A stretch of 33,044 nt of DNA from JAUWVG01 sp964633715 (GCA_964633715.1 CAZWHQ010000046.1:1-33044); one strand, 5' to 3'; positions 1 to 9,854 are shown, counted from the stretch's first letter. The notes: generated by a model from the letters alone, not told the origin. Program-made: numbers and translations.

Positions 1-906
1 CCCTATAAAAATCCTGATCTCTCAGATGGCAGGGATGATGAGTATCTTCCTGATAGGCTGACCTCGGAAGCCATCAAATTTATAAAGAACAATCAATCTC
101 GTCCATTCTTTTTGCACATGGCTTATTATGCTGTTCATTCACCCCTCCAGCCTAAACCGGAAAAACACGAAAAATACGAAATAAAACTAGGAACTGTCGG
201 CCAGAATAATGCCAGATATGCTGCGATGGTGGAGAGTGTGGATGAAAATGTAGGACGCCTCCTGCAAACTCTGAAAGATATGTCCTTATTTGACAACACT
301 GTTGTTTTATTTACATCCGATAATGGAGGTGTTTTGCGATTTACTTCTCAGGCGCCGTTAAGGGCTGGAAAAGGTTCGTATTACGAAGGAGGAATCCGTG
401 TGCCCATGATTTTTCGCTGGCCGGGCAAAACTCAGCCTGGCACGTTGTGTCACACTCCAGTGAGTGGGATTGACATCTATCCAACATTTTTAGAGATGAT
501 GTCAACTTCAAAACCAACAGGAGTAAGTCTCGATGGAGTCAGTCTGATGCCCTTGTTGAAAAAAATCGGTGAGCTTAAAGAGAGACCACTATTTTGGCAT
601 TTTCCCATCTATCTTGAGGGCGGCAATCACGAGACGCGCGACCCTGTTTTCCGGACCCGGCCTGGATCGGTTGTCCGGCTGGGAGACTGGAAGCTTCATG
701 AATATTTTGAGGATGGAGGGCTTGAACTCTATAATCTCGAAGAGGACATCGGTGAAACCACTAATCTGGTTGAGACATATCCTGAAAAAGCAAAAGAACT
801 GTTTGGTCTACTCGATTCTTGGCGAAAAAATCTTGAAGCGCCGGTGCCGACACAGATAAATCCAGAATACGACGAAGAATTTGACAGAATTCAACGCCAG
901 AAATGA
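1..906 (+). CDS. Sulfatase (alkaline-phosphatase superfamily), 3' part; 5' end outside the window
   Basis: The frame is open from base 1, so the gene starts upstream; 301 codons are visible. The fragment shows the second half of a type I sulfatase: a PFFLHMAYYAVHSP segment carrying a likely active-site His, the FTSDNGG metal-site strand, the AGKGSYYEGGIRVP segment with the conserved Lys, then a C-terminal subdomain starting near GDWKLHEYF and LELYNLEEDIGETTNL. Such enzymes hydrolyse sulfate esters, often on polysaccharides, and are usually exported. The CxPSR formylglycine motif that marks an active enzyme would lie before base 1 and cannot be checked, nor can a signal peptide. It converges with the next gene, with only 10 nt between the stops. 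Substrate cannot be inferred. Confidence 0.93.
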   Translation, partial: PYKNPDLSDGRDDEYLPDRLTSEAIKFIKNNQSRPFFLHMAYYAVHSPLQPKPEKHEKYEIKLGTVGQNNARYAAMVESVDENVGRLLQTLKDMSLFDNTVVLFTSDNGGVLRFTSQAPLRAGKGSYYEGGIRVPMIFRWPGKTQPGTLCHTPVSGIDIYPTFLEMMSTSKPTGVSLDGVSLMPLLKKIGELKERPLFWHFPIYLEGGNHETRDPVFRTRPGSVVRLGDWKLHEYFEDGGLELYNLEEDIGETTNLVETYPEKAKELFGLLDSWRKNLEAPVPTQINPEYDEEFDRIQRQK

Positions 907-916
907 TAATTAGAAT

Positions 917-3900
917 CTATTTCCAGGCCGGCAATCTCCCTGGTGTGTAGGGGGCACCGATGTCGTCCAGCTTCTTTTCGATGTTTTTGACATCAGTGGC
1001 AGCAATCTTTCTTAGAGCCTGATAGATCGGCATGAATTCTTCCTCGACAATCCGGAAGTTATCCCTCTGCGTCTGAGTTGGAGCTGAAGTCGAACTTCTC
1101 TGCTCTCCAATAATTCCACTAAGGCGCCGGGACAGTCCGGGTTCGGCATCCAAATCAACTTGGGAATACGTTCTATCTCCAGACAACTTACGCTGAATCT
1201 CTCCGAGTTTTGTCTCAAGAGCTTTGATATCCGCATAAAGGTCTTCGTGAGAGACGGTCACGCTCTTGAGTGCTGCTCTGTATAGTCCTACTCTTGTTGT
1301 CAATTCTTGGAGAACAGCAGCTGCTGTGCTGACCTTGTGGTTCAGCTTTCTGACTTTGCTTTGAAACTCTACCAGTTCGGCCCTATCAGAAGCGGGCAGG
1401 GAGGCAAGCCCCAGAGTTTTGACATTAAATTCGACGGGATCTGTCAACTGGGTGATCTCACCGGCGATCCATTTGGCGAGAAAAACCTTGTATGTCCCGG
1501 GGAGGACAAATGTACTGGAAGGACCGGAAGTTGTGTTGCTCGCGTCACGCACGTTAGCGGGCCTTAGGTCCGGATATTTTAAATCCCACGTTGTTCTCAC
1601 CAGGCCTTTTCGCGCTGGGGCTCTGAGTTCCCGAACAATATTGCCATCTTCATCGAGGATAGTAAAGAATATATAAGGAGTCTCCTCTTCTTGCTCTGCA
1701 CGCATCTGTTCATAAGTTGGATAGGGAACAGGTTTGTTGTTTTTAATGAGTTCCCTTTCTTTTTCTTTCCGCTTATCCTCCAGCGTCTGAATGGAGTCCT
1801 TCAAATAATAGGTGAATGTGGCTGCGATAGGAGGATTTGGTATCGAAAAATAACTTTCACCCTGGAATCCTTTTTCCCTGGAACCCAAAGTCCCTAACGG
1901 AAAATCTTGAACAAACATAAGGGCGTCCTTGACAGGAAATATAAATCCGTCTTTAGAGAGGACCCCTTCAGTCAAAAAGCGCAGGGGTACATAGTTATCC
2001 AGGACATAAAAGCTACGGCCGAAGGTGCCGAGCACAACATCGTTTTCCCTTTTCTGGATGGCGATATCGCGAACAGCAACTGTTGGGAGCCCGCTTTTGA
2101 GCTGTTTCCAGTTTTTACCTCCATCCAGTGTGACAAACAGCCCGAACTCCGTACCAGCAAAAAGAAGTTCCTTTTTGATAAAATCCTCTGCTAAGGCATA
2201 GACGGAACCTCGTTCGGGAAGATTGGAGGAAATCGAAAGCCATGTCCTTCCCATATCCGTACTTTTCAGCAGATAGGGTTTAAAATCCCCGCTTTTGTGG
2301 TTGTTGAATGCGGCGTAAACGGTGTTCCTCTCGTGTTGGGATGCGATAATGTCGTTGACATAGGTCCTGGCAGGAACTCCAGGAAAGGTGTCGATCTTTG
2401 TCCATGTGACACCGCCATCCTCTGTGACCTGGATCAAGCCGTCGTCCGTTCCGATATAAAGGAGTTCTTCCTCAATCGGGGATTCATCCAGAGCAACGAT
2501 AGTCCCGTATTGAGATGTGGACGCATTTTTTGCGACCGCATCCATGGGCCAAACTCTGCCCATAACTTCCAATTTGTTTCGATCGATCTGCTGTGTCAGA
2601 TCATCGCTGATGACCTGCCAGGTGTTTCCACGGTCGTCGCTCCTGAAGACTTTGTTTGCGGCAAAATAGAGGCGTGTGTGTGAATGGGAGCTGATGAGAA
2701 GAGGAGCATCCCAGTTCCAGCGGTAGGCTTTTTCTCCCTTCCTTGGTTTAGGCTGAATACCCATTCTTTCGCCGCTTTTTTTATCAAAACGGACAAGACT
2801 TCCGTGCTGGGATTGGGCATAGATGATGTTGGAATCTTCGGGATCGGCCTGGGATTCGAATCCGTCTCCACCCTGAGTAATGTACCAGTCCGAGTTGACG
2901 ATGCCGTGAGCGCTGATCGTCCGGGATGGGCCTCCGATGCTGTAATTGTCCTGCGTTCCCCCGTACACATGGTAAAAGGGTTCACCATTATCAACAGCCA
3001 CTTTATAGAACTGTGTAACGGGAAGGTTGGACATATATTTCCAAGTTGCGCCCCGGTCAAAAGACTCATACACGCCGCCGTCATTTCCATTGAGATAGTG
3101 ATGGGTGTTATCCGGATCAACCCAAAACGCATGTGCGTCCCAGTGTTTGCTTCGATCTCCCAGAGCGGTGAATGTGAGTCCTCCGTTTTCGGTCACCTGC
3201 AGGAAGGTATCCATGGCATAGACTCTTTCCGGATCCATGGGATCGCCAAATAGTTCCTGATAGTAATTTCCGGAAGTCGCAAAACTGCTGCGTTTTTCCC
3301 ATAAAACGCCGCCGTTGGTGCTCCTGAAAAAACCCTGCTGGCTCCTCTGGGCTTCGACAATGGCGTAGATGATGTCCGGATCAGCAGGAGCGATAGCAAG
3401 GGCAATCCGGCCTTTGTCTCCGCCGGGGAGACCCCGGTTGATTTTTTTCCAGGTTTTGCCTGCATCGCCTGATTTATAAATGCCTGATTCGGGCCCACCG
3501 CTGATCTGTGTCCATACACGCCGCCGCCGCTGATGGGCTGTGGCATAGAGGATATCCGGATTGCGGGGATCCAAATGGATTTCACTCACACCCGTGTGCT
3601 CGCTGATGGTGAGAACCGCTTCCCAAGTTTTCCCACCGTCAAAGGACTTATAAAGGCCCCTGTCACCTCCTGCACTCCACAGTGGTCCGTATGCCGCCAC
3701 ATAGACGACATTGGAATTTCTGGGATCGATTTTGATCATGCCAATGTGTTCGGAATTTTTCAACCCCAAATGTGCCCAGGACCTCCCTCCATCCTCCGAT
3801 TTGTACACACCGTCACCATAGGACACGGAACGCTGGTTGTTGTTTTCTCCGGTTCCGACCCAAATCACGTTGGTGTTGTTGGGATCCATGGTGACACAAC

Positions 3901-4228
3901 CAATGGAATATGAACCTTGGTTGTCGAAGATCGGGCTGAAAGTCGTCCCGGCGTTGATGGTTTTCCATATGCCTCCCGAAGCTGTAGCGACATAATATTC
4001 GCTTTTGTTTTTTGGATTTACGGCAAAATCGACTATCCGCCCTGAAGTCAGTGCCGGCCCGATTGACCGAATTCTAAATGCGTTGAGCGACAGGGATTCA
4101 AGGGAATCTTCCGCTGTCTTTTGTGTATCTTCCCGTGTTTTTTTCCCCTGAGCTACGGCAGGGATACAGCTGAGTAGAAACACACCGATGATCAGCCAGA
4201 TACCGAGAGAAAAATTTCTTTTTTTCAT
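917..4228 (-). CDS. Secreted Asp-box (BNR) repeat protein, sortilin/VPS10-like propeller, 1103 aa
   Basis: The N-terminus is a signal peptide (basic KKR, then a hydrophobic stretch to about residue 26). Cleavage may follow AVA, or LLSC may act as a lipobox. Residues ~50-790 hold at least ten Asp-box turns of the S-x-D-x-G-x-T-W type, for example KSEDGGRSWAHL, KSFDGGKTWEAV, KSGDAGKTWKKI, RSDDRGNTWQVI, VTEDGGVTWTKI and VTLDGGKNWKQL, consistent with one or two beta-propellers. The last ~300 residues are non-repetitive, with charged helical segments and an Ig-like stretch (APARKGLVRTTWDLKYPD). Families of this size are annotated as WD40/YVTN/BNR-like or sortilin-like; function is unknown and sialidase activity should not be assumed. 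The start is supported by GGAG 7 nt upstream. Confidence 0.9.
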   Translation of the reverse strand: MKKRNFSLGIWLIIGVFLLSCIPAVAQGKKTREDTQKTAEDSLESLSLNAFRIRSIGPALTSGRIVDFAVNPKNKSEYYVATASGGIWKTINAGTTFSPIFDNQGSYSIGCVTMDPNNTNVIWVGTGENNNQRSVSYGDGVYKSEDGGRSWAHLGLKNSEHIGMIKIDPRNSNVVYVAAYGPLWSAGGDRGLYKSFDGGKTWEAVLTISEHTGVSEIHLDPRNPDILYATAHQRRRRVWTQISGGPESGIYKSGDAGKTWKKINRGLPGGDKGRIALAIAPADPDIIYAIVEAQRSQQGFFRSTNGGVLWEKRSSFATSGNYYQELFGDPMDPERVYAMDTFLQVTENGGLTFTALGDRSKHWDAHAFWVDPDNTHHYLNGNDGGVYESFDRGATWKYMSNLPVTQFYKVAVDNGEPFYHVYGGTQDNYSIGGPSRTISAHGIVNSDWYITQGGDGFESQADPEDSNIIYAQSQHGSLVRFDKKSGERMGIQPKPRKGEKAYRWNWDAPLLISSHSHTRLYFAANKVFRSDDRGNTWQVISDDLTQQIDRNKLEVMGRVWPMDAVAKNASTSQYGTIVALDESPIEEELLYIGTDDGLIQVTEDGGVTWTKIDTFPGVPARTYVNDIIASQHERNTVYAAFNNHKSGDFKPYLLKSTDMGRTWLSISSNLPERGSVYALAEDFIKKELLFAGTEFGLFVTLDGGKNWKQLKSGLPTVAVRDIAIQKRENDVVLGTFGRSFYVLDNYVPLRFLTEGVLSKDGFIFPVKDALMFVQDFPLGTLGSREKGFQGESYFSIPNPPIAATFTYYLKDSIQTLEDKRKEKERELIKNNKPVPYPTYEQMRAEQEEETPYIFFTILDEDGNIVRELRAPARKGLVRTTWDLKYPDLRPANVRDASNTTSGPSSTFVLPGTYKVFLAKWIAGEITQLTDPVEFNVKTLGLASLPASDRAELVEFQSKVRKLNHKVSTAAAVLQELTTRVGLYRAALKSVTVSHEDLYADIKALETKLGEIQRKLSGDRTYSQVDLDAEPGLSRRLSGIIGEQRSSTSAPTQTQRDNFRIVEEEFMPIYQALRKIAATDVKNIEKKLDDIGAPYTPGRLPAWK

Positions 4229-4246
4229 GAGAATCTCCTTTGCATA

Positions 4247-4265
4247 GATTCGTATGACTCGAATC
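4247..4265. promoter_or_regulatory. Dyad GATTCG-N7-CGAATC in the leader of the Asp-box gene
   Basis: Perfect 6-bp arms (4247-4252 and 4260-4265) with a 7-nt centre lie 18 nt upstream of the start codon, between the candidate promoter and the GGAG ribosome site. It could be an operator or a small leader hairpin; nothing else supports a choice. Confidence 0.3.
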
Positions 4266-4282
4266 GAGGGTTTTAAATAAAG

Positions 4283-4311
4283 GTTTTATCAGAGGTGGAG
4301 GTATGTGTCAA
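4283..4311 (-). promoter_or_regulatory. Candidate sigma70-type promoter of the Asp-box gene
   Basis: On the minus strand TTGACA (4311-4306) is followed after 17 nt by TAAAAC (4288-4283), a perfect -35 and a 4/6 -10. The predicted transcript would start near 4276, giving a leader of about 48 nt that contains the dyad at 4247-4265. Confidence 0.45.
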
Positions 4312-4650
4312 GTTCGAGGGCATCCTGCTCTGTTTTTGTCGAGCTTGGTTCTAAATATGAAAAGTTATTAAGGGGAGACTTATCAAATGGACAGGGATAC
4401 ACTGGGCTAATCCTTTGTTTTTAGTTTTAATTAGGATAGGCTCGTGCTATAAAAACAGAGGAAAGGAGAGGTTGAGTTCACTAACGTCAGCATTAAAATT
4501 ATTATCCAGCGGCCAGATCAAGTTTCTGACAGCATTGCAGATATGAGGAGATGGTGTCGATATAGACCAGGTTTTAGTTTTTTCTTCTTAATTTAGAAAG
4601 ACGATTTTTGTCTGTAGTTTGTCACATTTAGTCATATCCTTTTGTTCGAG

Positions 4651-4679
4651 TTGACTTCAATTTTCCTGGGTGATACAAA
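4651..4679 (+). promoter_or_regulatory. Candidate promoter of the GlcD-like gene
   Basis: TTGACT (4651-4656), 17-nt spacer, TACAAA (4674-4679). A start of transcription near 4686 would leave a leader of only ~8 nt before the TTG at 4694 or ~20 nt before the ATG at 4706, so the ATG may be the real start. Confidence 0.4.
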
Positions 4680-4693
4680 CTAGTGATTAGAAA

Positions 4694-6121
4694 TTGGATT
4701 CGTATATGAAAGGACCTGCCTACAACAAAATCGATGGAGCGCTGTTCAGGCGCTTGACCGAAATTTCCGGACCTAAGTCTGTCTTTAACTCCATAGGGAT
4801 GATTGACAAATATTCAAGGGATGAAACCATCGGCTTGTCTTATCCACCTGAAACAGTCATCCTTCCTTCCACTTTAAAAGAAGTTCAGGAAATTTTTCAT
4901 CTTGCCAACATCGAAAATGTTCCCATCACACCCCGGGGATTGGGGACCGGACTCAGCGGCGGCGCCGTGCCTCTATACGGCGGAATTGTGCTATCAATGG
5001 AGAGGATGAATTCGCTAATAGAAATCGACAAGGAAAACCTCATGGTTGTCACTGAACCCGGAATTATCACAGGAGAACTGCAGCAGACTGTTGAAGCCGA
5101 AGGTCTTTTTTACCCTCCCGACCCGGCTAGCCTCGAAAGCTGCTCTATCGGCGGCAATGTGGCCGAAGGGGCTGGGGGGAGCCGTGCCGTACGTTATGGG
5201 ACAACCAAGGATTATGTGCAGGGATTAGAGATGGTCCTCCCTAATGGGGAAGTCATTCATACCGGAGGAAAGGTTGTCAAGGATGTGACGGGGTACAACC
5301 TGACCCAGCTCCTCATAGGATCTGAGGGGACCCTGGCGGTAGTCACGCGGATCATTCTCAGGCTTATTCCGCTACCAAAGTTTCGTATGGATTTGCTGGT
5401 TCCCTTCAACTCTATTGAAAAAACAACACAGACAGTCTCTGAAATCATAGAGGCAAAGATTGTGCCCACGGCCATCGAATTTATGTAAAACAACTGTTTT
5501 GAATTGGCGGAAAACCATATTAAAAGAAAACTGGTCTTCCGGGATGCTGCTGCTCATCTTTTGGTGACTTTGGATGGCAACCACCAGGAGGCCCTGGAAG
5601 AGAGCCGTAACCGTATCGGGGAGATCTGCGAACGGAACGGTGCTTATGATATTTATGTGGCTATGACCAGGCCCGACATCGAACGTATGTGGGAAGGACG
5701 GAAATGTCTTTTCGAGGCAGCCAACCTTGCAGGTGGTATGTATAAAAGTTTGGATGTGGTTGTGCCCAGAAGCCGGATTCCTGTTCTTGTTGAAAAGATT
5801 CAAATGATTTCTGATCTTCACGCCATACAGGTCATGTCCTTTGGCCATGCCGGGGATGGAAATGTCCATGTTCTGCTGTTTAAGGGAGAACTCCCTGACT
5901 CCGTTTGGGATAGTCACATTACCTTAGCAGAAAGGGAACTTTACAAGGAGACCATAGACCTTGGCGGACGAATCACAGCTGAGCATGGGATCGGCCTCCT
6001 GCGTAAAAAGTATTTGAGCATGAATCTTGGCACAAACCAGATCGAGGTTCTCAGGCAGCTAAAAAGGGCATTTGATCCAAAATCGATTCTCAATCCTGGA
6101 AAAATCTTCGATTATGTTTAA
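4694..6121 (+). pseudogene. GlcD-like FAD-linked oxidase, interrupted by one in-frame TAA
   Basis: The product belongs to the glycolate oxidase GlcD / D-lactate dehydrogenase family, flavoenzymes that oxidise 2-hydroxyacids. The first part (to 5485) has the FAD_binding_4 fold with PRGLGTGLSGGAVP, the GGNVAEGAGGSRAVRYG loop and VTGYNLTQLLIGSEGTL. The second part (5489-6118) has the FAD-oxidase C-terminal domain with SFGHAGDGNVHV, TAEHGIGLLRKKYL and DPKSILNPGKIF. Both are in the same frame and are separated only by TAA at 5486-5488, right after the family motif PTAIEFM. Read through, the protein would be ~475 aa, the usual length. No frameshift or deletion is seen. The initiator is TTG at 4694 or ATG at 4706; neither has a clear ribosome site. 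A recent nonsense mutation or a base-call error are the simplest explanations. Confidence 0.85.
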
Positions 6122-8537
6122 GAATTTCTTAACTATCGCCTACCGGAATGTCGTCAAATACAAGAGCTATTCCCTGATCAATATTTTTGGTTTTGCCCTG
6201 GGGATCTCCTGTTTCCTCTTGATTCTATTTTTCATACGCGACGAGTTGAGCTTTGACACTTTTCATAAAAAAGCGGACAGGATCTACCGTGTCGCTGAAA
6301 TCTACACCCAGTCAGGAAATGTCCAGTACATCGCCAATTCATCCGGACCCTGGGGGCCGGCCTTGGCTGAGGATTATCCAGAGGTGGACAATTTTGTCCG
6401 GCTCATGGCGCCGGTCACTCAGTATCTAGTCTCCCTGATGGAAAAGGACCTCCACTTCTATGAGGAAAAATTTGTCTTTGCGGATGATACGTTTTTTGAC
6501 ATTTTTGATTTCGAACTTCTTAAGGGAGATCAACAATCTATCCTGAGCGAGCCGAATACCGTGATCCTTACACAAAATTCGGCCACGAGATATTTCGGAA
6601 GGGAAGATCCCATGGGGAAAACCCTTGTCGTTGACAAGAAATTTCCATTTGTTGTTTCAGGAATTGTTAAAGACCCTCCCAGAACATCACACTTCAAGTT
6701 TGATTTTCTGGCCTCTTTTGTCACTCTGGAAAATAGGAGTGTAATGAGGGAATATATCCCGATGCTTCGATTCTTCCTTGATAGACGAGGCACGATTTAT
6801 ACATATATCCTCTTGAGTGAAGGGGCGTCAGCTGACGAATTAGAAAAAAAGATGCCAGACTTTATGGAAAAATACGCTGGGGATTATCTCCGTACGCGAA
6901 CTTTAAATACTCTCATGCCTACTCTGCAGCCATTAAAGAGCATTCATTTGCATTCTCATCTCGAAAGGGAGTGGGAGCCCAACGGACAGATCCAGCATGT
7001 GCATATTTTTTTAGCCGTGGCTGTTTTTGTTCTTCTCATAGCCTGCTTTAATTTTATGAATTTATCGACAGCCCGATCAGCGCTGCGTGCCCGGGAAGTG
7101 GGATTGAGGAAAGTTGTCGGGGCGGAGCGTCCTCAACTGATCCTTCAATTTCTCAGTGAATCCATATTTATGACGACCTTATCCATGATCCTGGCTGTCG
7201 GGCTCACGCATATCCTTCTGCCAGTTCTGAACAGGATGACTGCGAAGCAGATCCATATCGACTATTTTTCAGACTGGAGAATTATTCCTGGATTGATTTT
7301 ACTGACTTTTATAATTGGATTGATTTCCGGCAGCTATCCTGCTTTTGTGATCTCCTCTTTCCATCCCGTTCGGGTTCTGACTGGAAATTTGGCCGCGGCC
7401 ATCAGTGGGAAAAAGATCAGAAAAATCCTGACTGTGGTTCAGTTTTCCATCTCGATTGGCTTGATTGTAGGGCTGATGGTGGTCAGGGCGCAGATGTCTT
7501 TTATAAAAAACAGCGATCTGGGATATGACAAGGAGCATGTTGTTGTAGTTCCTCTCTCCAATGGGGAATTGAGAGAAGGATACATGACCTATAAGGAGAG
7601 CATCCTCAATCTCCCGAGGGTTCTTTTTGCTTCTGCATCCAGCACATTGATGGGCAAACCGCCTTTGACCCGGGAAGCCCGGCCCGCGGATGCAGGGGAT
7701 GAAGCCAACATGTCCTACCGTCGTATCGAGGCAGATATCGACTTCTTAAAGACATATAAAATGGAAATCCACTCCGGGCAGGATTTTTCTAATGATCTTA
7801 GAAGTGAAAATTCGGATGCAACCATCATCAGCGAAGAAACGGTTAAAGCACTGGGCCTGGAGAATCCCATAGGTGCCAATTTTAATATGATCAAACCTGT
7901 TCAGGCAAAAAGGGTCATTGGTGTTGTGAAGAATTTCCATATTGAATCTCTCCATGAGGTTATACAGCCCGTGATTATTTCTCTGGGTAGAAATGATCCC
8001 CTTCGTTTTTTCTCCATTCGGATTACGGAGGAAAATGTTTCCGAGACGATCGCTGAACTCCGTCAAAAATGGACTGAAATATTTCCGGGTGTTCCATTTA
8101 AGTATTCATTTTTTGATGAAGATTTTGATGCGCTTTATGAAGCAGAGGAGCGGTTAGGCAAAATTTTTATCTATTTTACTGTTTTGGCACTGGTTATTGC
8201 CTGTTTGGGCCTTCTGGGCCTGGCAGCGTTTGTGTCCCAAAGGAGGGCCAAGGAAATCGGAATCCGAAAGGTCCTCGGGGCAAATGTGGGCCAAATGGTT
8301 TTGCTTCTCCTTAAGGAATTTGTCATTCTTGTTGGTGTTGCCAACATTATTGCCTGGCCATTGGCCTATATCCTTATGCGGGGGTGGCTGCAGAATTTTG
8401 CCTACAGGATTTCCATCTCTTTTGTGATTTTTATAATGGCCGGACTTCTTGCTTTAACACTCGCTGTTCTGACTGTTGGTTTTCAGTCTCTCAAATCGGC
8501 CACATCCGATCCTGTCAAAGCCATTCGCTATGAATAA
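6114..8537 (+). CDS. ABC transporter permease, FtsX/MacB type with two FtsX units, 807 aa
   Basis: The N-terminus FKNFLTIAYRNVVKYKSYSL followed by INIFGFALGISC is typical of this family. A first membrane helix (~20-42) is followed by a MacB periplasmic core domain (~45-275), three helices around 295-420 (first FtsX unit), a second helix-plus-core unit from ~430, and three C-terminal helices with the FtsX motif AKEIGIRKVLGA. The first unit has the matching AREVGLRKVVGA. About eight helices in all, the layout of orphan permeases abundant in Acidobacteria and Bacteroidota; no ATPase is adjacent. Substrate is unknown; relatives move lipids, peptides or act mechanically on the envelope. I use ATG 6114, where homology begins; it overlaps the upstream stop by 8 nt (ATGTTTAA), suggesting coupling. 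An in-frame start at 6072 would add 14 non-homologous residues. Confidence 0.9.
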   Translation: MFKNFLTIAYRNVVKYKSYSLINIFGFALGISCFLLILFFIRDELSFDTFHKKADRIYRVAEIYTQSGNVQYIANSSGPWGPALAEDYPEVDNFVRLMAPVTQYLVSLMEKDLHFYEEKFVFADDTFFDIFDFELLKGDQQSILSEPNTVILTQNSATRYFGREDPMGKTLVVDKKFPFVVSGIVKDPPRTSHFKFDFLASFVTLENRSVMREYIPMLRFFLDRRGTIYTYILLSEGASADELEKKMPDFMEKYAGDYLRTRTLNTLMPTLQPLKSIHLHSHLEREWEPNGQIQHVHIFLAVAVFVLLIACFNFMNLSTARSALRAREVGLRKVVGAERPQLILQFLSESIFMTTLSMILAVGLTHILLPVLNRMTAKQIHIDYFSDWRIIPGLILLTFIIGLISGSYPAFVISSFHPVRVLTGNLAAAISGKKIRKILTVVQFSISIGLIVGLMVVRAQMSFIKNSDLGYDKEHVVVVPLSNGELREGYMTYKESILNLPRVLFASASSTLMGKPPLTREARPADAGDEANMSYRRIEADIDFLKTYKMEIHSGQDFSNDLRSENSDATIISEETVKALGLENPIGANFNMIKPVQAKRVIGVVKNFHIESLHEVIQPVIISLGRNDPLRFFSIRITEENVSETIAELRQKWTEIFPGVPFKYSFFDEDFDALYEAEERLGKIFIYFTVLALVIACLGLLGLAAFVSQRRAKEIGIRKVLGANVGQMVLLLLKEFVILVGVANIIAWPLAYILMRGWLQNFAYRISISFVIFIMAGLLALTLAVLTVGFQSLKSATSDPVKAIRYE

Positions 8538-8570
8538 GGTTGTTTCTGGTAGTTTTAAAAATAATTCAGC

Positions 8571-9839
8571 CTAAGCGAAGGGCTCGTCGATAGAGGGGCT
8601 GGGAGTCGTAAAGTAGCGCGGTCCTTCTTCTGTGATGTAGAAATCATCCTCCAGGCGCACGCCGAATTCTCCTGGAATCACAAGCATGGGTTCATTGGTG
8701 AAGCACATGCCTGGTTCCATGGGCCGTGTATTCCCTTTTACCAGGTTGATCCATTCGTGACCATCGAGACCGATGCCGTGGCCGGCTCTGTGCGGGCATC
8801 CCGGGAGTTCGTATCCTCCAGGAAAGCCGTAATCGATATAGACTTGCCGGGCCGCCGCATCTGCATCTTCACAGGGAACACCTACACCGGCTGTGTCAAA
8901 AACTGCAGACTGGGCTTTTTTAGCCAGGTTCCATATCTCTCTCTGGCGCTGATTGGGTTCCCCAAACACGATAGTCCGGCTGATATCCGATCTGTAGCCG
9001 TCGATATTGCATCCTCCATCCATCAGAACAATATCCCCCTCCTTCAGTTCGATACGTTTTATGCTGCCGTGGGGATTGGCGGAGGCCTCGGCAATCTGGG
9101 CGCCGATTCCGCCGCTGGCTCCTAGAGCGCTGTGCGCGGCTGAAGACATAGCCCTGAAGTTGCCACTGGTCATACCCTTTTCGAGCCGTTTGATTGAGGC
9201 CTTGTAGGCCAAAATGGTGATGTCGTTGGCCTTCTGCATCAGTGCGATTTCAGTAGGAGATTTGATTACACGGCATCCAATTGTGATGGGATCTGCGCTG
9301 ACATACTCGAGGTGGGGGGCTTCCTTTCTTATGCCATCATAAAGAAAGAATCGGGCACGCTCTTCGAATCCGACTTTTCCGCTGTAAATGCCTCTGTCAT
9401 CAAAAATCTCGGCCACTCTTTTATAGGGGCTTTCATGTTCTTCCCATGTGCGGACGTCAGTGTCGGGGTTGATCACTTCATGGGCTCTGTCCAGTTCGAA
9501 TGCCGGACAGATCCACGCAATCTCTCCCTTTGCCGGCAAAACAAGGGCAAACATCCTCTCGCTATTTCCCCATCTGACTCCTGTAAAGTAAAACATGGAA
9601 GTTCCCGACTCCATATAGATAGCCTGGATATCGTTATCGACCATGAGGCGTCTGGCCTTTTCAATTCTTTCCAGCCGTTCCTGATTGATGATTGGAACGA
9701 TCCCGTCTGTCATGGGACGGAGTTCTGGAAATTGACTTTGATCCGATCCAGATAAAGTGTTTTTGTTAGGAGTACAGGAGGCTGCGACAAATGCGGCCCC
9801 TGCTCCAGTCGATAATTTTAAAAAATCTCGTCTTTCCAT
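8571..9839 (-). CDS. M24-family metallopeptidase (Xaa-Pro aminopeptidase-like), exported, 422 aa
   Basis: The N-terminus has a twin-arginine type signal (ERRDFLKLS) and a possible lipobox ending at Cys22 (AASC), so the protein is probably a Tat-exported, perhaps lipid-anchored, enzyme. Residues ~50-180 form the creatinase-like N-domain and ~195-415 the pitta-bread catalytic domain. All five metal ligands of the M24B family are visible: Asp274 (VLMDGG), Asp285 (SDISRT), His354 (AGHGIGLDGHE), Glu383 (TNEP) and Glu397 (VRLEDD). Function inferred: release of N-terminal residues before proline, or dipeptide cleavage. GGAGGG lies 5 nt before the ATG. The gene follows the serine hydrolase on the same strand with a 47-nt gap that contains a palindrome, so cotranscription is possible. 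Confidence 0.93.
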   Translation of the reverse strand: MERRDFLKLSTGAGAAFVAASCTPNKNTLSGSDQSQFPELRPMTDGIVPIINQERLERIEKARRLMVDNDIQAIYMESGTSMFYFTGVRWGNSERMFALVLPAKGEIAWICPAFELDRAHEVINPDTDVRTWEEHESPYKRVAEIFDDRGIYSGKVGFEERARFFLYDGIRKEAPHLEYVSADPITIGCRVIKSPTEIALMQKANDITILAYKASIKRLEKGMTSGNFRAMSSAAHSALGASGGIGAQIAEASANPHGSIKRIELKEGDIVLMDGGCNIDGYRSDISRTIVFGEPNQRQREIWNLAKKAQSAVFDTAGVGVPCEDADAAARQVYIDYGFPGGYELPGCPHRAGHGIGLDGHEWINLVKGNTRPMEPGMCFTNEPMLVIPGEFGVRLEDDFYITEEGPRYFTTPSPSIDEPFA

Positions 9840-9854
9840 ATATTCCCTCCATTA

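Larger units (their letters stand above)
4229..4693. other. 465-nt divergent intergenic region
   Basis: This is the only gene-free stretch over 300 nt. At its left end are the ribosome site, a short dyad and a candidate promoter of the Asp-box gene; at its right end is a candidate promoter of the GlcD-like gene. Between about 4312 and 4650 I see no convincing gene on either strand. A purine-rich AGAGGAAAGGAGAGG tract at 4457-4471 is followed only by a 24-codon TTG ORF that I do not accept as a gene. No RNA gene or repeat was recognised. Confidence 0.6.

Noticed and set aside
2596..3132. Long ORFs antisense or out of frame inside the Asp-box gene
   Set aside because: Low-complexity, no recognisable domains; they are shadows of a gene with strong repeat homology.
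4471..4545. 24-codon TTG ORF after a purine-rich tract in the long intergenic region
   Set aside because: The purine tract directly abuts the TTG, the ORF is tiny and matches nothing I know.
5486..5488. Programmed readthrough or recoding of the stop
   Set aside because: The codon is TAA, not the UGA used for selenocysteine, and I see no recoding structure or known precedent in this family.
5504..6121. Second half of the GlcD-like gene as an independent gene starting at TTG 5504
   Set aside because: No ribosome site, same frame as the first half, and the sequence is just the C-terminal domain of one family; treated as one interrupted gene.
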